Numbered from the stretch's first letter, positions 33,845 through 42,615 are shown. The stretch: DNA of 64,000 bases from Salarchaeum japonicum (GCF_020614395.1 NZ_CP085324.1:1183564-1247563), one strand, 5' to 3'. A program made the numbers and translations. Notes: generated by a model not told the origin, from the letters alone.

Positions 33845-34497
33845 ACCGCGCTCTCCGCGAGCGCCGCTATCGCGCGCCGCACTCGTTCTGACGCCGCCTG
33901 CGTCGAGACGCCGAGTTCGTCAGCCACGTCCGCGAGCGTCGCGTCCCGCGGCACGCCGAAGTAGCCGAGCGAGAGCGCGACGGACAGGGCCTCGCGCTGG
34001 GCGTCCGTGAGACCCTCGGGGTCGTCGTCGGAGTCCACGCCCTCGTAGAGCCGTCGGAGGGAGAACGTGACGCCGCCGTTCCCGCAGACCTCGCGGAAGT
34101 CCGCGAGCGCGTCCCGGTCGGGGAACCGCATCTCCACCCGCCAGCCCGAGGGCGCGCTGTAGAGGCCGACGAGCGCCGCGCCGAGTTCGACGTACGTCGG
34201 GTAGAGCACGGTGTCGTGGTCGGCGCTGATTTGGACGCGGTAGAGCCGGCGGTCGTCCAGGTCGTCGAGGAGGACGGCGTTCGTCACGGAGTCGTCGCCG
34301 GCGAGCGCGTCGTCGAAGTCGTCGAGCGCGCCGGCGTCGGCGTCGTTCCCGGGGGTCGCCCAGAAGAAGATGAGCGGGCGCTGGGGGTCGGTCGCGACCT
34401 CGTGCTGGACGTTCACGTCGATTTCGGGGACGGCGTTGCGGGCGTGGTGGAGGACGAGGTCTGGACCGGTGAGGCGGAACTCGGCGATGAGGCTCAT
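33841..34497 (-). CDS. HTH-10 (bacterio-opsin activator-like) regulator
   Basis: 218 aa. The C-terminal HTH-10 domain is clear: GLTDAQREALSVALSLGYFGVPR, then DATLADVADELGVSTQAASERVRRAI. The N-terminal 150 residues (LIAEFRLTGPDLVLHHARNAVPEIDV...) form the usual haloarchaeal BAT-associated ligand-sensing part. MSLIAEFRL at 34497 is the natural start. It is convergent with the ABC importer, sharing its CTAG stop, so it may control that operon, but position alone does not prove this. Confidence 0.9.
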   Translation of the reverse strand: MSLIAEFRLTGPDLVLHHARNAVPEIDVNVQHEVATDPQRPLIFFWATPGNDADAGALDDFDDALAGDDSVTNAVLLDDLDDRRLYRVQISADHDTVLYPTYVELGAALVGLYSAPSGWRVEMRFPDRDALADFREVCGNGGVTFSLRRLYEGVDSDDDPEGLTDAQREALSVALSLGYFGVPRDATLADVADELGVSTQAASERVRRAIAALAESAV

Positions 34498-34579
34498 CGT
34501 CCGGCTCAAGGGGTCGGTCGTGTGATAGTTCCTCCGGGTTTCCCGAACGCTTAGGGCGGTTCCGCGACACCGCCGGGGT

Positions 34580-35407
34580 ATGGAGAGCGACTGGGGCGAC
34601 TGGCTGCCGACGGCGGTCGCGGCCGCCGACCCGGACACCGTCGCCGTCTGGTATCTCGGCTGTAACGGCTTCGTGCTCAAGGGACGCGAGGGAACCACCG
34701 TCTACGTAGACCCCTACGTCGGGACGGGCGACCCGCCGCGGACGGTGCGGATGATTCCCGTTCCGTTCGACCCCGCGGACGTGGCGCACGCGGACGCGGT
34801 GCTGGCGACCCACGAGCACACCGACCACGTGCACGGGGAGACTCAGGGGCCGATTCTGTCGAACAGCGAGGCGACGTTCTACGGGCCGCAGGCGAGCGTC
34901 GCGGTCACGCAGGAGGAGAACTGGCAGGCCGCCTACGACCTCGGAACCGACCAGTTCCAGACCGTCGCGGAGGGCGAGTCGTTCGACCTCGGGGAGTTCA
35001 CGGTGCACGTCGAGTACGCGCACGACCCCGACGCCACCGACCCCGTCTCGTACGTGTTCGAACACGAGACGGGGACGTTCTTCCACGGCGGCGACACCAA
35101 GCCCGACGACGGTCTCGCGCGCGTCGGCGACGAGTACGACATCGACCTGGGTGCGCTCGCGTTCGGGTCGCCCGGCACGATTCCGGACAAGGAGACGCGG
35201 GAACCCAAGTACACGAAGTGGTACAGCGACGAGGCCGAGGTCGTGGAGGCCGCACGCCTGCTCGACCTCGACCGACTGCTGCCGACGCACTGGGACATGT
35301 GGAAGGGCCTCACCGCGAACCCCGAGGCGTTGCGGCCGCACGCCCGGAGTTTCGACGCGCCGAACCGGCTCGAACTGGTCGAAATCGGCGACCGGATAGA
35401 GCTGTGA
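34580..35407 (+). CDS. MBL-fold metal-dependent hydrolase (UlaG-like)
   Basis: 275 aa metallo-beta-lactamase fold. THEHTDHVHG gives the HxHxDH metal motif, YAHDPDATDPVSYV and FFHGGDTKPDD supply further ligands, and LLPTHWDMWKG the late His. VWYLGCNGFVLKGREGTTVYVDPY is the typical strand opening of the UlaG / L-ascorbate-6-phosphate lactonase subgroup. A CTTAGG element lies about 27 nt upstream. Its TGA overlaps a GTG that starts the GNAT gene (GTGA). Substrate unknown; a sugar lactone is the family precedent. Confidence 0.88.
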   Translation: MESDWGDWLPTAVAAADPDTVAVWYLGCNGFVLKGREGTTVYVDPYVGTGDPPRTVRMIPVPFDPADVAHADAVLATHEHTDHVHGETQGPILSNSEATFYGPQASVAVTQEENWQAAYDLGTDQFQTVAEGESFDLGEFTVHVEYAHDPDATDPVSYVFEHETGTFFHGGDTKPDDGLARVGDEYDIDLGALAFGSPGTIPDKETREPKYTKWYSDEAEVVEAARLLDLDRLLPTHWDMWKGLTANPEALRPHARSFDAPNRLELVEIGDRIEL

Positions 35408-35847
35408 GAGTCGTCGAAGCCACCTCGGAGGCGGCGCGCGCGGACGCGTTCAGCGTTCGCCGCGAGGTGTTCGTTGAGGAACAGGGCGTCCCCGAAGACC
35501 TGGAGTGGGACGACCACGACGAGGCCGCGAACACCCAGCACTTCGTCGCGTACGACGACACGGAGACGCCCGTCGGGGCGGCGCGCCTCCGCCCGAAGGA
35601 CGACGACACGGGGAAGGTAGAGCGCGTCGCGACGCTGAAGGAACGCCGCGAGGAGGGTATCGGGCGCGCGCTCATGGACGAACTGGAGGACGCGGCGCGC
35701 GAGGAGTACGACCGCCTCGTCCTGCACGCGCAGACGCACGCGGAGTCGTTCTACCTCCACCTGGGGTACGAGACGACGAGCGACGTGTTCGACGAGGCGG
35801 GCATCCCGCACGTCGAGATGGCGAAGCGCCTGAACCGCAATCAGTAA
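35404..35847 (+). CDS. GNAT N-acetyltransferase (ElaA-like)
   Basis: 147 aa. VRREVFVEEQGVPEDLEWDDHD is the ElaA-type N-terminal pattern. The acetyl-CoA loop is VATLKERREEGIGRALMDELE (R/Q-x-x-G-x-G/A form), and the C-terminal strand SFYLHLGYETTSDVFDEAGIPHVEM closes the fold. The GTG start at 35404 comes from the 4-nt overlap with the MBL gene; a longer upstream frame is only antisense of it. Acyl acceptor unknown. Confidence 0.88.
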   Translation: MRVVEATSEAARADAFSVRREVFVEEQGVPEDLEWDDHDEAANTQHFVAYDDTETPVGAARLRPKDDDTGKVERVATLKERREEGIGRALMDELEDAAREEYDRLVLHAQTHAESFYLHLGYETTSDVFDEAGIPHVEMAKRLNRNQ

Positions 35848-35873
35848 ACCGACGCGGCCGCTTCCTTCGGGTG

Positions 35874-36794
35874 ATGAGTGAGACCGTCCACGTCGCCGTG
35901 CCGCGGAAGGGCCGCCCGCTGGAAGCCGTTCTCGACCGGCTGGCGGGCCATCCCGACGCGACCGGGGACGCCGCGGCGGTCGCGGACGACGTGTCGAACG
36001 TCCTCCGCTACGAGAAATCGATAACGAAGGACAAGCAGGACGCGGAGGCGGGCGTGTACGACCGGCTCGCGGACTACTCGTCGCCCGGCGACGACCGCGC
36101 GCCCGACTTCACGCTCCTCCGCGACGACCGCGCGGGCTTCCCGCGCCGGGTCGTCTTCGACAGCGTCACCATCGACCTCGGGGACGTGGACGTCCACCTG
36201 GTCGGTCGGGAGGAGCCGTTTCGCGCGCTCCGCACGCACGAGTTCGCGCTCGGGTTCGACAGCGCCGACCTCGTCCTCGAAGAGGTGGTCGGGCTCGAAC
36301 CCGACCCCCTCACGTCGCTCGCGGACGTGAACGACCGCATCGACCCGCACGACACGGACGTGCGCGTCGTCACCGGCCTCGGCGACACGGTCTACCACAC
36401 CCTCCTCGCGACGCACGAGGCCGTGGACGCCGGGCCGACCGGCGCGCTCGACCGCGAGTTCGTCGCGGACTACGAGGGGCCGTTCTGCATCAGTCCGCGC
36501 TACGAGCGCCTCGTGGAGGCCGTGCTCGGCACGCGCGCGGCCGAGGGACTCGACTTCGTCTACCCCGAACCGGGCGTCGAGGAGGAGGCCGCCATCGCGG
36601 ACGCGGGCGTCGGCGCGTACCTCACCGTGACGGGGTCGACGGCGCGCGAACACGGCCTCGAACTCGGCGAACGCCTGTTCCCGAGCGAGACCGTCCTCAT
36701 GGAGAACACGTGCGAGGCCGACAGTGCGGCCATCGAGCGCGTGCGGGAGGCGCTCGGGCACGCCGTCGAGGAGACCGCGCTCGCGATGAACTAG
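35874..36794 (+). CDS. HisG-like two-lobe protein of unknown function
   Basis: 306 aa. The N-terminus VHVAVPRKGRPLEAVLDRLAG copies the ATP phosphoribosyltransferase (HisG) opening, and the middle and end (RYERLVEAVLG, GVGAYLTVTGSTAREHGLELGERLF) resemble HisG lobe II. Between them lie long acidic insertions (VADDVSNVLRYEKSITKDKQDAE and DLGDVDVHLVGREEPFRALRT) unlike HisG. The phosphate-binding loop of HisG is not clear. It is not beside his genes. A periplasmic-binding-like small-molecule fold is likely; enzymatic activity cannot be claimed. Confidence 0.65.
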   Translation: MSETVHVAVPRKGRPLEAVLDRLAGHPDATGDAAAVADDVSNVLRYEKSITKDKQDAEAGVYDRLADYSSPGDDRAPDFTLLRDDRAGFPRRVVFDSVTIDLGDVDVHLVGREEPFRALRTHEFALGFDSADLVLEEVVGLEPDPLTSLADVNDRIDPHDTDVRVVTGLGDTVYHTLLATHEAVDAGPTGALDREFVADYEGPFCISPRYERLVEAVLGTRAAEGLDFVYPEPGVEEEAAIADAGVGAYLTVTGSTAREHGLELGERLFPSETVLMENTCEADSAAIERVREALGHAVEETALAMN

Positions 36795-36824
36795 CTTTTC
36801 ACGCTCGCCGCCCGACGCCGGGGT

Positions 36825-37202
36825 ATGTTCGAGTACACGCGCACCGTGGACGTGCGCTACCAGGACTTCGACACCGTGGGCGTCGCGAACAACGCGACGT
36901 TCGCCACGCTCGTCGAGGAGGGCCGCCGCTACTACCTCGAAGACCACGTGGGAATCAGTCTGGACGACTCGCGGGTGGTGCTCGCGCACCTGGAGTTCGA
37001 CTTCGAGCGCCCCGTCACGGAACCGTCGAGCGTGGACGTGTCCGTCCGCACGGAGGACGTGGGATCGTCGAGTTTCACGCTCGCGTACGAGGTCACGCAG
37101 AACGGGGAGCGAATCGCGACCGCGGAATCGACCCAGGTCACGATAGACGACGCGGGGCGGCCGCGCGACCTCCCCGCGTCGTGGCGGGCGGCGCTCGACT
37201 AG
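36825..37202 (+). CDS. Hot-dog fold acyl-CoA thioesterase (4HBT family)
   Basis: 125 aa. VDVRYQDFDTVGVANNATFATLVEEGRRYYL is the 4HBT pattern, with the catalytic Asp in the first DFDTVG turn, followed by LAHLEFDFERPV. The C-terminal strands FTLAYEVTQNGERIATAESTQVTID complete the hot-dog. A CTTTTC element about 26 nt before the ATG may be the promoter. The acyl-CoA substrate is unknown. Ends directly against the stop of the next, opposite gene (TAGTTA). Confidence 0.9.
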   Translation: MFEYTRTVDVRYQDFDTVGVANNATFATLVEEGRRYYLEDHVGISLDDSRVVLAHLEFDFERPVTEPSSVDVSVRTEDVGSSSFTLAYEVTQNGERIATAESTQVTIDDAGRPRDLPASWRAALD

Positions 37203-37475
37203 TTACTGGACGGCGAGTTCGTCCGCGCGCTCGGCGGCGAGTTCCGCGAGTTCGTCCGTGGTGAGGTCGGAGCGGTCGGCGAGCACGCGCGTCAGCATGC
37301 CGAGCTGGTCGATGGCCGCGCCGTGGAGTTCGCGTCCCTCGACGGTGCTTCCGAAGTAGAACTCGGGCGCGCCGTCCGCGTGGAGCAGGCCGAGGTAGAG
37401 TGAATCGAGGTTCTCCGCGTCGAGTGCCGACACCGCCTGCGCGCGCACTTCCTCGAATTCGGGGTCGTCGCTCAT
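37203..37475 (-). CDS. Small acidic haloarchaeal protein, function unknown
   Basis: 90 aa, rich in Glu, Asp and Leu, predicted mixed helix with a short beta hairpin (DSLYLGLLHADGAPEFYFGS). MSDDPEFEEVRAQAVSALDAE at 37475 is chosen; the open frame beyond it is probably antisense. The C-terminal helix DLTTDELAELAAERADELAVQ is typical of small cytosolic haloarchaeal proteins. I do not recognise a named family with confidence. It faces both neighbours and has no visible operon partner. Confidence 0.7.
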   Translation of the reverse strand: MSDDPEFEEVRAQAVSALDAENLDSLYLGLLHADGAPEFYFGSTVEGRELHGAAIDQLGMLTRVLADRSDLTTDELAELAAERADELAVQ

Positions 37476-37582
37476 ACCGCCCGCTCGGGGTTCCGCGGTG
37501 AAAAACCCCGTCGTCCCGGCGAACGACAGACCCGGTCTGCACGACCGACACGGGGAGGGACGTGGGGGTAGTCGATGCGTGT

Positions 37583-38104
37583 ATGACGACACTCCGGTAC
37601 GCGACATCGGCCGACGCGTCCGCGGTCGCCGCCCTCCGCACGGCGGCGGCGCGGGCGTTCGGCCCCGCACACTACACGGGCGACGAACTCGACCACTGGA
37701 CGCGCGAACGCGACCCCGACGCGCAGTCGTTCGACGACGGCGTGCACGTCGTCGCGGAGCGGGACGGCGCGGTGGTCGGCTGGGGGTGGGTGCGGCCCGA
37801 GCGCTGTGAGTTGAGCGGCGTCGCCGTCCACCCCGAGCACGCGCGGGAGGGCGTCGGGACGCGCCTGTTGGAACGACTGGAGAGCGAGGCGGCGGACGCG
37901 GGCTGTACGGCGCTCTCCCTGTGGGCGGCGCTCCCGAGCGTCGGGTTCTACGACGCGAACGGCTACGAGCGCGTGCGCCGCGTCACGCTCGATTCGGGGT
38001 CGGCAGGGCTCCCGCACGTGGTGATGCGCAAGCACGGCGTTCCCCTCGGGAGCGTGGACGCCGGCGCGGGCCGGGCGGCCCGCGCGGAGTGCGTCGAGGA
38101 GTAG
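37583..38104 (+). CDS. GNAT N-acetyltransferase
   Basis: 173 aa. The fold is readable: LRYATSADASAVAALRTAAARAF at the start, AERDGAVVGWGWV as the central strands, and the acetyl-CoA loop SGVAVHPEHAREGVGTRLLERLE with the Q/R-x-x-G-x-G/A pattern. ALPSVGFYDANGYERVRRV follows. A GNAT variant with a longer C-terminus (VMRKHGVPLGSVDAGAGRA). ATG 37583 is better than GTG 37562 because of the MTTLRYATSAD strand. Substrate unknown. Confidence 0.88.
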   Translation: MTTLRYATSADASAVAALRTAAARAFGPAHYTGDELDHWTRERDPDAQSFDDGVHVVAERDGAVVGWGWVRPERCELSGVAVHPEHAREGVGTRLLERLESEAADAGCTALSLWAALPSVGFYDANGYERVRRVTLDSGSAGLPHVVMRKHGVPLGSVDAGAGRAARAECVEE

Positions 38105-38208
38105 GGTACCGAAGCCGTCACCTACTTCCCACCGACTGAGCAAGCAGTCAGCATGTCAGTTTCGCCTGCTGAGTCCTTACTGTCGCACGCCGACGGAGGG
38201 GTCGCCTG

Positions 38209-39474
38209 ATGGGCGTGTTCGACACCGACCGCCGCATCATCGTCCTCGCGCTCGCGCGGATGGCCGATGCCATCGGGAACTCCTTCCTCATCGTCGTCCT
38301 CCCGCTCTACATCGAACACCTCGTCGGGGGCGGCGAGTCCGGCGTGTTCGTCGAACTGTTCGGGCTGTCCGCGACGCTCTCGCTCGGCCTGGCGACCGGT
38401 ATCGTGCTCTCGCTGTTCGGGTTCCTCAACAGTTTCGCCCAGCCCTTTACGGGCCGGTGGAGCGACCGCGTCGGGAAGCGCAAGCGCTTCATCATCGCCG
38501 GTCTCGCCATCCTCACGGTCACGAACCTCGCGTACGTCCTCGCGGGCAGTTACTTCAGCCTGTTCGGCATCCGCGCCCTGCAGGGCCTCGGCGTCGCGTT
38601 CACCGTCCCGGCGACCATCGCGCTCGTGAACGAACTCTCGTCGGACGCGAGCAGGGGAGAGAGCATGGGCGTGTTCAACACGTTCCGCCTGCTCGGGTTC
38701 GGGATGGGACCCATCGCGGCCGGGACGTTCGTCCACCTCTACGGCTACAACGCCGCGTTCGCGTTCGCCGCGGGCGCGGCGTTCGTCGCCACCCTCCTCG
38801 TGTACCTGCTCGTGGAGGACGCGGAGGACACGGAGGCGAGCGCGGGCGAAGACCTCTCCATCGAGGTCCTGAACTCCGCGAACCGCGGCGTGCTCGACCC
38901 CGTGTTCACGCTCGGCCTCGCCTCGCTGTTCATGGCCATCGGCATCGCGCTCCTCGCCGCCATCGAGACGAAGGTGAACGCCCGCCTCGACCAGGGGAGC
39001 TTCCTGTTCGGCGTGGAGTTCGCGGCGTTCGTGCTCGCGCAAGTGCTCGTGCAGGTGCCCGTCGGACGGCTGAGCGACCGGTACGGCCGCCGCCCCTTCA
39101 TCCTGCTCGGCCTCGCCATCCTCGCGCCCGCGACGCTCGCCCAGGGGTTCGTCACGACGCCCGCCCAGATGATTACCGCGCGGTTCGTGCAGGGCGTCGC
39201 CGGCGCGATGGTGTTCGCGCCCGGGTTCGCGCTCGCCGGCGACCTCGCCCGCCACGGCGACTCCGGGACGAAACTGAGCGTGCTCACGATGAGCTTCGGC
39301 CTCGGCACCGCAATCGGCCCGCTCGCGGCGGGCGTGCTCTACAGCATCGACTACGCCGCGCCGTTCGTGTTCGGCGGCGTGCTCGCGCTCGTCGGACTCG
39401 TGCTGGTGTACACGCAGGTGGCGGAGACGGTTGACCCCGACGCGGAACCCGCAGGGGCCGCGCCGCAGGATTAG
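38209..39474 (+). CDS. MFS transporter
   Basis: 421 aa, 12 predicted spans. The loop 2-3 motif PFTGRWSDRVGKRKRF and its repeat in the second half VGRLSDRYGRRPFI are clear MFS signatures. The central loop (VEDAEDTEASAGEDLSIEVL) is acidic. An imperfect inverted repeat (GACTGAGCAAGCAG ... CTGCTGAGTC, 38132-38178) precedes it and could be an operator. The substrate is unknown; drug efflux type MFS. Its stop overlaps that of the ABC-2 permease gene on the other strand. Confidence 0.92.
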   Translation: MGVFDTDRRIIVLALARMADAIGNSFLIVVLPLYIEHLVGGGESGVFVELFGLSATLSLGLATGIVLSLFGFLNSFAQPFTGRWSDRVGKRKRFIIAGLAILTVTNLAYVLAGSYFSLFGIRALQGLGVAFTVPATIALVNELSSDASRGESMGVFNTFRLLGFGMGPIAAGTFVHLYGYNAAFAFAAGAAFVATLLVYLLVEDAEDTEASAGEDLSIEVLNSANRGVLDPVFTLGLASLFMAIGIALLAAIETKVNARLDQGSFLFGVEFAAFVLAQVLVQVPVGRLSDRYGRRPFILLGLAILAPATLAQGFVTTPAQMITARFVQGVAGAMVFAPGFALAGDLARHGDSGTKLSVLTMSFGLGTAIGPLAAGVLYSIDYAAPFVFGGVLALVGLVLVYTQVAETVDPDAEPAGAAPQD

Positions 39475-41081
39475 AGCCGGTAGTCGTCTATTTTCGCGCC
39501 GGCGACGCGGTAGCTCGCGTAGCCGCAGATACCGACGAGAACGGCGGTGAGGAGCGTTCCGAGCGCCTGCACGAGGCTCGCGGCGAGGCCGAGGCGGTCG
39601 GCGAACGCGTCCGCGACCGCGGGCACCTGGGTGGCGAGGCCGGGCGCGGCGACGACGAGCAGGACGAGCGAGTAAATCCCGAACGCGATGAGGCTCGGCG
39701 CGACGACGCGGCGGCTCCGGGAGATGCGGACGCCCTCGAAGCGCGGGAACAGCGCGCCGACGCCGGTGGCGAGCATGCCCGCGCCGACGAGCAGGGCGAC
39801 GGTGGACGCGACGAGCAGGGCGACCTGGACGGGGTCGAAGGGGACGAGGACGGCGGCGGCGACGGCGAGCGGGAGGACGACGAGCGCGCCGCCGAGCGCC
39901 GCGGCGGTGACGAGGCCGCGCGCGAGCGACCGGCCGGGCACGCCGCTGGTGAGGGTGACTGGGAGCATCGCGCCCTCGTCGCCGAGGGGGTTGAGCGCGA
40001 ACCCCGCGCCGGCGGCCCACGCGCCGTAGACGGCGAAGATGGCGGGGAGGGTCGCGGGGACTTCACCGGTCTGCACGGCCTGCGTGACGGGCGTGAGCAG
40101 GACGAACGCGGGGTAGATGACGAACACGAGTTTGATGGGGGCGCGGCGGGCGCGCGTCCACGCGGTGCGGGCGACCCACGCGGACGGCCGGCCGACGACG
40201 CGCTCCAGGGGGCCGGCGGAGACGGAGGTTTCGCCGTGCTCGACCCGGGCTTCGGTGTGGGCTTCGTCCACGTACCAGGCGGCTCCCGCGCCGCGGATGG
40301 CGGCGGCGAGCAGGACGGGGATGGCGGCGAGCGCGACGGCGAGGCCGACGCCGGCGTCCGTCGGGGAGGCGGAGTCGATGACGGCGAACGGGAGCAGGCC
40401 GACCCAGCCGAGCGGGGTCGCGCCGACGGCGTCGAGGATGGGCATGAAGAACGAGGCGTCCTGGGAGACGCCGACGACGTAGATGTAGGCGACGAAGACC
40501 GCGACGCCGAGCGGCGTCTTGTACTTCGAGAGGCGTTCGCTCGCGGTGAACCCGTACCGGAGCGCGTAGCCGAGCGCGTGCCCGGCGGCGGTGCCGAGCA
40601 CGCCGAGGGTCGTCGCGGCGACGAGGACGGACGCGCCGAGCGCGGGCGACCCGGAGCCGGCGGCGAGCGCGACGGACACGCAGACGACGGGGAGCGCGGC
40701 GTACGCGGCGACGCCGACGAGTTCCGCGAGCAGGAGGCCGAGCACGGCGTCTCGGTAGGGAATCGTGGTGAGCATCCCGGCTTCGTGGTCGAGTTCTCCC
40801 TGCTCGCCGACGATGCGGATGCCGGTGAGGCCGGCGGCGGCGAGGAAGAGCGCGGCGGCCGCGAGCCGTCCGTACCGGACTATCTCGGCGTCCACGGTGC
40901 CGGAGATGGATTCGCCGACGTTGAACGCGCCGAACGCGGCCGCGACGCTGAACACGACGAGGAAGACGCCGGCGACGGCGAGCGCGCCGCCCTGGAGGCG
41001 ACTCCGGAAGAGCACGCGGATGCGGCGTTTCGTCTCGACGCGCGCGAACAGGAGGGCGTGCCCGACGTTCGGGGTCTTCAC
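39471..41081 (-). CDS. ABC-2 type transporter permease
   Basis: 536 aa with about ten or more hydrophobic spans and a polar stretch in the middle (EAHTEARVEHGETSVSAGPLERVVGRPS). It follows the ATPase gene with a 4-nt ATGA overlap, so the pair forms an exporter. Similar haloarchaeal proteins are annotated as ABC-2 permeases of unknown cargo. The C-terminus (KIDDYRL) is basic/acidic. A separate short coding frame in the middle is only antisense. Confidence 0.82.
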   Translation of the reverse strand: MKTPNVGHALLFARVETKRRIRVLFRSRLQGGALAVAGVFLVVFSVAAAFGAFNVGESISGTVDAEIVRYGRLAAAALFLAAAGLTGIRIVGEQGELDHEAGMLTTIPYRDAVLGLLLAELVGVAAYAALPVVCVSVALAAGSGSPALGASVLVAATTLGVLGTAAGHALGYALRYGFTASERLSKYKTPLGVAVFVAYIYVVGVSQDASFFMPILDAVGATPLGWVGLLPFAVIDSASPTDAGVGLAVALAAIPVLLAAAIRGAGAAWYVDEAHTEARVEHGETSVSAGPLERVVGRPSAWVARTAWTRARRAPIKLVFVIYPAFVLLTPVTQAVQTGEVPATLPAIFAVYGAWAAGAGFALNPLGDEGAMLPVTLTSGVPGRSLARGLVTAAALGGALVVLPLAVAAAVLVPFDPVQVALLVASTVALLVGAGMLATGVGALFPRFEGVRISRSRRVVAPSLIAFGIYSLVLLVVAAPGLATQVPAVADAFADRLGLAASLVQALGTLLTAVLVGICGYASYRVAGAKIDDYRL

Positions 41082-41824
41082 GTGCCGTCCACCTCCGTGG
41101 TGACTTCGAGGAAGACGTCTTCGAGGCTCTGCTGTTCGCCCGTCTCGGCGCGCTTCTTGAGGGCTTCCGTCCCGCCCTCCGCGACCAGGTCGCCCTTGAA
41201 CAGGACGCCGACGGTGTCCGCGAGTTCGTCCACGACGGAGAGGATGTGACTGGAGAGGAACACCGTGGTCTCGTCCTCGGCGAGGTCTGCGATGGTGTCG
41301 CGGACGGTGCGGGCGGCCCGCGGGTCGAGACCGGACGTGGGTTCATCGAGGAAGACGACCTCGGGGTCGTGGAGGAGCGCCTGCACGATGCCGGCCTTCT
41401 GCTTCATTCCCTTCGAGTACGCGCTAATGCGCTTGTCGGCGTCGTCCGCGAGGCCGAAGCGGTCGAGGAGGCTGTCGATGCGTTCGGTGGCGTCGGCGGG
41501 CGGGAGGTCGCGGAGGCCCGCGATGTACTCCAGTTGCTCGCGGCCGGTGAGTTCGTCGAACAGCGGCGGTTCCTCGGGGAGGTAGCCGATTCGCTCCACG
41601 AGCGCGTCCCGGTCGTCGATGGGTGCGCCGGCGACGGACGCGGTGCCGTGCGTCGGTTTCGTGAGCGTCGTCAGCATCCGCATCGTCGTCGTCTTCCCGG
41701 CTCCGTTCGGGCCGAGGAAGCCGTACACGGTGCCCTGGGGGATGGAGAGGTCGAGGCCGTCGACGGCGGTTTCGTCGCCGTACCGCTTGGTGAGGCCGGT
41801 CGCTTCGATAGCGGGGGATGGCAT
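41078..41824 (-). CDS. ABC exporter ATPase (ABC-2 partner, NatA/CcmA-like)
   Basis: 248 aa. Walker A GPNGAGKTT, Q-loop region GYLPEEPPLFDELTG, signature SKGMKQKAG (LSGGQ variant), Walker B VVFLDEPTSGLDP, H-loop SSHIL. This composition matches ATPases of ABC-2 exporters such as NatA. MPSPAIEATGLTKRYG at 41824 is the natural start; the upstream frame encodes unrelated residues. Overlaps the permease by 4 nt and reads in the same direction from the TrmB/MMPL locus. Confidence 0.93.
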   Translation of the reverse strand: MPSPAIEATGLTKRYGDETAVDGLDLSIPQGTVYGFLGPNGAGKTTTMRMLTTLTKPTHGTASVAGAPIDDRDALVERIGYLPEEPPLFDELTGREQLEYIAGLRDLPPADATERIDSLLDRFGLADDADKRISAYSKGMKQKAGIVQALLHDPEVVFLDEPTSGLDPRAARTVRDTIADLAEDETTVFLSSHILSVVDELADTVGVLFKGDLVAEGGTEALKKRAETGEQQSLEDVFLEVTTEVDGT

Positions 41825-41865
41825 AGCCGGGTGTCGATGGCGCGGCGAGGAATAAGTTCCGGGAG

Positions 41866-42615
41866 TTAGATGTCGAGTTCGTTCGCGAACCAGGTCTCCA
41901 GGGACTCCGTGAGCACGGACGCGAACCGCGAGTTCGCGCTCCACATCGCGGTCTCCGTCGAGCCGTCGTACACGCCGAGCACGATGGCGTTCCCGTCCAC
42001 GAGCGCGATACGGCTCGTCGGCGGTTCCGGATGCACGGGTTCCGTGATGTGACTGGTCGCGACACCGCGGTCGGCCGCGGCGGCGATGACGTCCTCGGAC
42101 TCGCTCACGACCTGCACGGCGACGCCGCGATCGGCCGCGGCGGCGATGACGTCCTGGACGACGTCGGGGAAGAACGCCATGCGCGCCGTGCCGAACAGCA
42201 CGCGGTCGTCGGCGTCCGTGACGGCTTCGACGATGCGGTCTGCGACGGCGTCCGTCCCCGTGACGGTCCAGACGGCCTCCCGGCTCTCGTCGGTGTCCGC
42301 GAGCTCGCTCTGAACGGACTCGATGTAGTCGAACGCGCGGTCGCGGTCGGCCTCGAAGCGCTCCCGGAGGTGGTCGCGCGCCGCGTCCAGCGACACCGGC
42401 CGGTACCGCCGCGGCGTGGTCTGCTGGACTTCGAGCAGGCCGGCGTGTTCGAGGTCTTCGGCCGCGCCGTACACCTGCGAACGCGGGACGTCCGCGACCT
42501 CGGCGATGTCGCTCGCCGTGCCGGTGCCGAGGCGCTGGAGCGCCACGAACACGCGGGCTTCGTACGTCGAGAGGCCGAGCCGGGTGAGGGCGTCGACCGC
42601 GTCCGATTCGTTCAT
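41866..42615 (-). CDS. TrmB-family transcriptional regulator
   Basis: 249 aa. An N-terminal wHTH (LTRLGLSTYEARVFVALQRLG, SDIAEVADVPRSQVYGAAEDLEHAGLLEV) is followed by a coiled linker (RFEADRDRAFDYIESVQSELADT) and the TrmB C-terminal domain (SREAVWTVTGTDAVADRIVEAVTDADDRVLFG). It holds a 20-residue internal duplication (see repeat). ATG 42615 overlaps the MMPL stop by 4 nt (ATGA), so it is co-transcribed downstream of the exporter and may regulate it. Confidence 0.9.
   Translation of the reverse strand: MNESDAVDALTRLGLSTYEARVFVALQRLGTGTASDIAEVADVPRSQVYGAAEDLEHAGLLEVQQTTPRRYRPVSLDAARDHLRERFEADRDRAFDYIESVQSELADTDESREAVWTVTGTDAVADRIVEAVTDADDRVLFGTARMAFFPDVVQDVIAAAADRGVAVQVVSESEDVIAAAADRGVATSHITEPVHPEPPTSRIALVDGNAIVLGVYDGSTETAMWSANSRFASVLTESLETWFANELDI
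42059..42155 (-). repeat. Two near-identical 35-bp copies 60 bp apart within the TrmB gene
   Basis: Sequences at about 42061-42095 and 42121-42155 match at 33 of 35 positions at an exact 60-bp offset, giving repeated DVIAAAADRGVA in the protein. The 20-codon spacing keeps the frame. It looks like a recent tandem duplication inside the effector domain. Confidence 0.75.

Noticed and set aside
34580-35407. Beta-lactamase or RNase J assignment for the MBL protein.
   Set aside because: The strand opening and late His follow the UlaG subgroup, and the beta-CASP region of RNase J is absent.
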